Below, one piece after another: positions 60,492-64,000 of a DNA stretch of 64,000 bases. The translations under genes were made by a program, and so were the position numbers. Under the pieces are notes generated by a model. It saw nothing but the letters and a program-made list of their open reading frames with translations, did not search any database and was not told the DNA's origin. The number at the start of each line of letters is the position of its first letter. The stretch's first letter is position 1. This DNA is from Bdellovibrio sp047344985 (GTDB lineage Bacteria > Bdellovibrionota > Bdellovibrionia > Bdellovibrionales > Bdellovibrionaceae), in NCBI RefSeq assembly GCF_047344985.1, contig NZ_CP178861.1:1178001-1242000 (forward strand), read 5' to 3'.

Positions 60492-61769
60492 CTATACTGT
60501 CGCTTTAGCCAGAGGGAGTTTCAAAGTGACACGAGTTCCACGAGGTTGTGTCTGTGTGGCTTTTTCTTGAGAGTGGATTTCAATCGTTCCATCCATCATC
60601 TGTAAATATTCTTTTACAAGTGGCATGCCGTAGCCGGTGCCTTTTTCTCCTTGAGTTCCGGAGCGAGTCGTTTGCGCGTTGAGATTGAAGATCTGATTGA
60701 GAATATGTTCAGGGATTCCAATGCCATAATCTTGAATTTCGATGATAACCTGTTCATCGGTCGAATACGCTTTAAGATCAATGCGATCCCCAGGATGAGA
60801 GAACTTAATGGCGTTGTTCAAAAGATTTAATAGAACAACGTTGCTCAAGATGGTTTTTTCACCGTTGATCAACATGCGATCGCGGGAAATATCCAAAGAC
60901 AGCTTGATGCCTTTTTTCTGCGCCACACCCAAGGTGCTCTCGTAAACTTCGTGCAAAACCAGGGTGAGAGAGATCGGCTTCAAAGGCAGAGCGGCTTTTC
61001 CATCTTTAACGGATTTTAAATGCCGCACCTGCGCAAGCAGGTTGTTGATATCATCCACGGCCTTTTCAATTTTTTCAAATTCCAAAGAGCTGATGCTGTT
61101 CTCGCGATCCTCTTTGGCTTTGACCAAATTGTAAGTCATCGAAGAAAGGGTGTTAGCAATGTCATGAATCAAAACGCGCAAAAGGTTCTCGATATCGAGA
61201 TTCTTCTCCATGAGGCGTTTCATAAAACGTTCTTCGCCCATTATATATTGATGCGTCGTAAAGCAGGAGAAGATCAGGAAGGTGACAAGGTTAAAGAGCT
61301 TTTCTTTTCCGTAGTCGCCATAGTCTGCAATAACATTCGGTCCAAGATCGTTGGCCTTAAGATACCAGAAAAAGATGATGATCGAAGCAACAATGAAGTA
61401 ACCTACCACGGCGCCAGGAAGTCCGATCAAAATTCCCAAGACCAAAGGAACGGCGGCAAGCCAAAAGACCCCCGGGGCGTCTCCTCCTCCAGCCGTGTAA
61501 AGCAGATAAGTGAGGAGGCTGATGGAGACAGTGCCCAGAGAGATCGCCGAGTAGAGGTAGTTCTTGGTAAATTTAAGGGCTAAAGGCGGGAGCAGCAAGA
61601 AGGCCAACCATCCCGGGATGAGGACAGGGTTGTATTCGGAGATTTTATATTCGAAGTTATATTTGACGATATAGACAAATGATACAGCGACGCCAATAAA
61701 GTAAATGACTTTAAAATAGATCAGTCTTTTTTTATACGCATCCTCAGATGTGAACTCTAAGTCATACAT
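60492..61769 (-). CDS. Membrane sensor histidine kinase (orphan)
   Basis: This 425-residue protein has about five to six transmembrane segments in residues 20-175 and no periplasmic domain of size. A phosphoacceptor His202 lies in VLIHDIANTLSS, followed by an ATPase domain with N-box NLLNNAIKFSH, G1 IQDYGIGIP and GTGYGMPLVKEYL. No response regulator is adjacent. The seven-base leader region carries a dyad at 61793-61823. It is 68 bases upstream of the adhesin genes and could be linked to them functionally, but only by position. Confidence 0.85.
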   Translation of the reverse strand: MYDLEFTSEDAYKKRLIYFKVIYFIGVAVSFVYIVKYNFEYKISEYNPVLIPGWLAFLLLPPLALKFTKNYLYSAISLGTVSISLLTYLLYTAGGGDAPGVFWLAAVPLVLGILIGLPGAVVGYFIVASIIIFFWYLKANDLGPNVIADYGDYGKEKLFNLVTFLIFSCFTTHQYIMGEERFMKRLMEKNLDIENLLRVLIHDIANTLSSMTYNLVKAKEDRENSISSLEFEKIEKAVDDINNLLAQVRHLKSVKDGKAALPLKPISLTLVLHEVYESTLGVAQKKGIKLSLDISRDRMLINGEKTILSNVVLLNLLNNAIKFSHPGDRIDLKAYSTDEQVIIEIQDYGIGIPEHILNQIFNLNAQTTRSGTQGEKGTGYGMPLVKEYLQMMDGTIEIHSQEKATQTQPRGTRVTLKLPLAKATV

Positions 61770-61792
61770 GGTGCCATCGTCTTCCGCTGATT

Positions 61793-61823
61793 TTCTACTA
61801 TGAATATCGGTTCTATAGTAGAA
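61793..61823 (-). promoter_or_regulatory. Operator-like dyad upstream of the histidine kinase
   Basis: TTCTACTAT and ATAGTAGAA form a perfect nine-pair inverted repeat separated by 13 bases, about 24 bases before the ATG. It could be a dimer-binding site or a leader stem. Confidence 0.45.
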
Positions 61824-61880
61824 GTACTGAGGTCATTTCAACAATGTAATCTTGTTTAGTGTCTTATATTAATACAAATT

Positions 61881-62339
61881 TCACGGCACAAGTGAGCGAA
61901 GGTTTTCATAATGGTCCTTCAGCTCAAGAAACTGCTGCACGTTGCCGCCTTGGTCGGGGTGAAGGATCATCGCTGTTTGGCGGAACGCTTTCTTAAGCTC
62001 AGAAGCCGTGAACCCCTCTGAGAGATCATGGATCCAAGTCTTGAGGAACTCATAGGAAAGTCTTTGGGAAGCAGAAAGAGCATGCGGTTTTCTTTGAGGA
62101 CGAACCTTCGGCGCTGGGTATTGTCCTCGCGGTGTTTGGAATTCTAAACGATTGATTTGTCCAAGCAAATAAGCAAGATGCAGAGGATCTGCGTGCAAGT
62201 TTGCAGAGCTATTTCCCTGGGAAGAGGAGCTTGTTTCACTCATTTTCTCTCGAAGAATTTGCTTAAAACTTGCTTGAAAACTCATGCCTTTCTTATCGGT
62301 TGCACCCTCAATCTCCTCAGTCCAGAAGGGGTTTTCCAT
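61881..62339 (-). CDS. J-domain protein
   Basis: The protein is 152 residues from the ATG at 62339. A J-domain occupies the C-terminus: FTASELKKAFRQTAMILHPDQGG with an HPD motif and FLELKDHYENLRSL, so it should stimulate an Hsp70. The N-terminal part is Ser/Gln-rich and has no recognised domain. A longer frame begins at 62459, but the extra 40 residues come from low-complexity purine-rich DNA and have no sensible start signal. A second ATG at 62285 is possible. It differs from DnaJ in lacking zinc repeats. Confidence 0.75.
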   Translation of the reverse strand: MENPFWTEEIEGATDKKGMSFQASFKQILREKMSETSSSSQGNSSANLHADPLHLAYLLGQINRLEFQTPRGQYPAPKVRPQRKPHALSASQRLSYEFLKTWIHDLSEGFTASELKKAFRQTAMILHPDQGGNVQQFLELKDHYENLRSLVP

Positions 62340-62361
62340 CGAGAAATAGCCCTTTTTCCTA

Positions 62362-62386
62362 GGGGAAAGGGGGTGTTTGGGAAGGG
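62362..62386 (+). other. G-quadruplex-type motif upstream of the J-domain gene
   Basis: Four G-runs (GGGG, GGGGG, GGG, GGG) separated by AAA, TGTTT and AA fit G3+N1-7 repeated four times. It lies on the strand opposite to the J-domain gene, in its presumed promoter/leader. Confidence 0.4.
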
Positions 62387-62544
62387 AAAAGGCAGTTTTC
62401 CGAGGGAAAAACGGGGTAAATCTGCTTCCAGTGCGAAAAAAAAATGATTTAGCATGCATTTTTTTTTGGACAAACGCCTCGACTTAGATACACACTAAGC
62501 TCATTCGTATAAACGAGACTAAAAACCTAACGGAGGAATTTAGA

Positions 62545-62934
62545 ATGGCAAAAGCTAAGAAAGCTACTACTAAGAAAGCTGCAGCTAAAAAAGCTGCTCC
62601 AAAAAAAGCTGCTAAGAAAGCCGCAGCTCCAAAAAAAGCAGCTGCTAAAAAAGCAGCAGCTCCAAAAAAAGCTAAGACTGCTCGCAAACCAAATGCAGCA
62701 TTCATGAAAGCTTTGACTCCATCTGCAGCTTTGGCAGCAGTTGTTGGTGCTTCTCCACTTCCACGTACTGAAGTTGTTAAGAAACTTTGGGCATACATCA
62801 AGAAGAACGGTCTTCAAGATGCTAAGAACAAAAGAAACATCAATGCTGATGCAAAACTTAAAGAAGTTTTCGGCGGCAAAACTACAGTTTCTATGTTCGA
62901 CATGACTAAACTTGTTTCTAAGCACTTGAAATAG
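62545..62934 (+). CDS. SWIB-domain protein with histone H1-like Lys/Ala tail
   Basis: This 129-residue protein has an N-terminal tail of about 47 residues built of KKAAAKKA/PKKA repeats, like histone H1 tails. A SWIB/MDM2 domain follows (TPSAALAAVVG, PLPRTEVVKKLWAYIKKNGLQD, FGGKTTVSMFDMTKLVSKHL). Such fusions occur in Chlamydia and some free-living bacteria and probably bind and compact DNA. GGAGG lies eight bases before the ATG, and a clear terminator follows, so it is a single-gene unit likely expressed strongly. It is distinct from HMfB-type histones also known from Bdellovibrio. Confidence 0.88.
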   Translation: MAKAKKATTKKAAAKKAAPKKAAKKAAAPKKAAAKKAAAPKKAKTARKPNAAFMKALTPSAALAAVVGASPLPRTEVVKKLWAYIKKNGLQDAKNKRNINADAKLKEVFGGKTTVSMFDMTKLVSKHLK

Positions 62935-62967
62935 TCTTAGAATCAGTTTTAAAGCTGAACAAGATTC

Positions 62968-62998
62968 AAAAGCCTGGGGAAACCCGGGCTTTTGTGTT
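62968..62998 (+). terminator. Terminator of the SWIB-protein gene
   Basis: AAAAGCCTGGG, a short loop, CCCGGGCTTTT with one wobble pair, then TGTGTTT. Confidence 0.8.
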
Positions 62999-63066
62999 TC
63001 TGGGCCCTGTCTCATTCGGTGTTTTGGCCTATCCAACCTAGGTCCGCTGTGCTATAAATCCCCTCT

Positions 63067-63831
63067 ATGGGAATCAAGCCTCTGTCTTTAGAAGAAATCA
63101 AAAAAATGACTCGTGCCTGCCGTATCGCGGCCGATACTTTGACCTACCTTGATAAGTACATCAAAGTCGGCATGACAACGAACGAGATCGATCAACTCTG
63201 CAATGACTTTATGATGAGCAAAGACGCGAAGTCCGCTTGTTTGGGATATCATGGATATCCTAAGTACACTTGCACCTCCGTAAACGAAGTGGTCTGCCAC
63301 GGTGTTCCTGATGATAAGACAGTTCTTCAAGACGGCGACATCATCAACGTTGATGTGACGGCTTGGATTGATGGCTTCTTCGGTGACACATCAAAAATGT
63401 ATATGATCGGTGACGTCTCTGAAGACGCCAAAGACCTTGTCGAGACCGCTCGCATGGCCCGTGATCGTGGTATTGAAGCGATCACTCCCAACGGTTGGAC
63501 CGGCGATATTGGCTTTGAGACCAATAAACTTGTAACCCGTAAGGGTTATACGACTGTGAAAGAGATTGGCGGCCACGGCGTTGGGCGTATCTTCCACGAA
63601 GAACCCTTCGTTCCGTCTTTCGGTAAAAAGGGCAAGGGCGACCGCCTAGTTCCTTTCCATTGCATTACCGTAGAGCCGATGGTCAACCAAGGAACCGACG
63701 AGATCATTGAATACGCTATTCCTGGATCGAGCATTAAGTACTATCATACTGCAGATGGTCTATTATCTGCACAGTTTGAACATACGGTACTTGTGACAGA
63801 TACTGGATACGAAATTTTAACGCTGCCTTAG
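63067..63831 (+). CDS. map: Methionine aminopeptidase type I
   Basis: This enzyme removes the initiator Met from nascent proteins. The 254-residue protein shows the metal ligands Asp in NVDVTAWIDGFFGDTSK, His in EIGGHGVGRIFHEEPFVP, and Glu in ITVEPMVN. Length is typical of bacterial type I without extension. It is followed by repeat copy C and the partial gene at the window end. Confidence 0.95.
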   Translation: MGIKPLSLEEIKKMTRACRIAADTLTYLDKYIKVGMTTNEIDQLCNDFMMSKDAKSACLGYHGYPKYTCTSVNEVVCHGVPDDKTVLQDGDIINVDVTAWIDGFFGDTSKMYMIGDVSEDAKDLVETARMARDRGIEAITPNGWTGDIGFETNKLVTRKGYTTVKEIGGHGVGRIFHEEPFVPSFGKKGKGDRLVPFHCITVEPMVNQGTDEIIEYAIPGSSIKYYHTADGLLSAQFEHTVLVTDTGYEILTLP

Positions 63832-63842
63832 CGGCGGACGCC

Positions 63843-63886
63843 GGCAGTGTGGAGGGCCAGAGGCCCGGAACTGAAGCAATATTAAT
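63843..63886 (+). repeat. GGGCC hairpin-plus-GAAG element (copy C), after map
   Basis: GGCAGTGTGGA, GGGCC-aga-GGCCC, GGAACTGAAGCAATATTAA. It is closest to copy B, but the GGAG is changed to GAAG and no start codon follows at the usual distance. Confidence 0.65.
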
Positions 63887-63918
63887 TTTTTTAAAAGACA
63901 ACCAAAGGATCAATATCA

Positions 63919-64000
63919 ATGTCACTAACGACAACGAACGGAAAATCCGCTATGAAAAAAAATGTAAAAGCAGCTCCAGCAAAATCAGCAGCTAAATTGC
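63919..64000 (+). CDS. Start of a Lys/Ala-rich protein, truncated by the window end
   Basis: AAGGA lies eight to nine bases before an ATG, and the frame is open to the window end (27 codons). The first residues are Thr-rich, then basic with Ala and Lys (KKNVKAAPAKSAAK), possibly another nucleic-acid-binding tail. Nothing more can be said. Confidence 0.6.
   Translation, partial: MSLTTTNGKSAMKKNVKAAPAKSAAKL

Noticed and set aside
62280..62300. ACCGATAA on the minus strand inside the J-domain gene
   Set aside because: It encodes residues of the frame (T-D-K), and no -35 element stands at 11-12 bases upstream.

Overview
The window reads as chromosome of a Bdellovibrio-type predatory bacterium. 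This rests on gene content, not a database search. It carries two long exported fibre proteins of the mosaic adhesive trimer type, a type IV pilin beside dnaJ/dnaK, a TIGR02147-type regulator paired with an exported protein, a Lys/Ala-tailed SWIB protein, and many signal-peptide or lipoprotein genes of unknown function. No rRNA, tRNA, CRISPR array, insertion sequence or prophage was recognised. Coding density is high. The window edges cut a possible gene at the left and certainly one at the right.

Layout. 0-6.3 kb: small and exported proteins, a solo LuxR-type regulator, and a coiled-coil protein ending in an alpha-crystallin-like domain. 6.5-14.2 kb: an FMN glutamate-synthase-like protein, then lnt-mutS2-lipase maturation factor on the minus strand, and a zinc-ribbon membrane protein. 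14.2-14.8 kb: a toxin-antitoxin pair. 15-22.3 kb: minus-strand proteolysis and cell-wall genes (subtilase, lytic transglycosylase, htpX, clpA, clpS). 22.5-27.8 kb: pilin, a membrane-anchored helical protein, dnaJ, and dnaK with a heat-shock-type promoter. 27.8-31.2 kb: a sulfur cluster (Crp/Fnr regulator, persulfide dioxygenase-like hydrolase, two YeeE/YedE half-transporters, TauE-like exporter), followed by acs. 33-41.9 kb: a regulator/exported-protein pair, two dihydrouridine synthases, a methyltransferase, a large exported protein, and EVE and YchJ proteins. 42-53.4 kb: SDR, fumC, a UvrD-like helicase, pseudouridine synthase, ParA, BolA and EttA. 53.4-61.8 kb: a long inverted repeat, two tandem fibre adhesins and an orphan histidine kinase. 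61.9-64 kb: a J-domain protein, the SWIB/histone-H1-like protein, map, and the start of one more gene.

Cross-cutting signals. Both adhesin genes carry a sigma-28-like promoter with the same geometry, placed so that transcription should begin at or next to the ATG. This implies leaderless, motility/attack-phase expression. A third sigma-28-like promoter has the same geometry before a small exported protein. Three almost identical GGTACC palindromes sit at the three closest-spaced convergent gene ends and look like bidirectional terminators. A separate repeat (a GC hairpin followed by GGAG) supplies the ribosome-binding site of at least three genes and shows a compensatory base-pair change. Several other genes (a LuxR-type regulator, acs, the transglycosylase) have hairpins that cover the Shine-Dalgarno site or start codon, so start-site structure may be a common control layer here.
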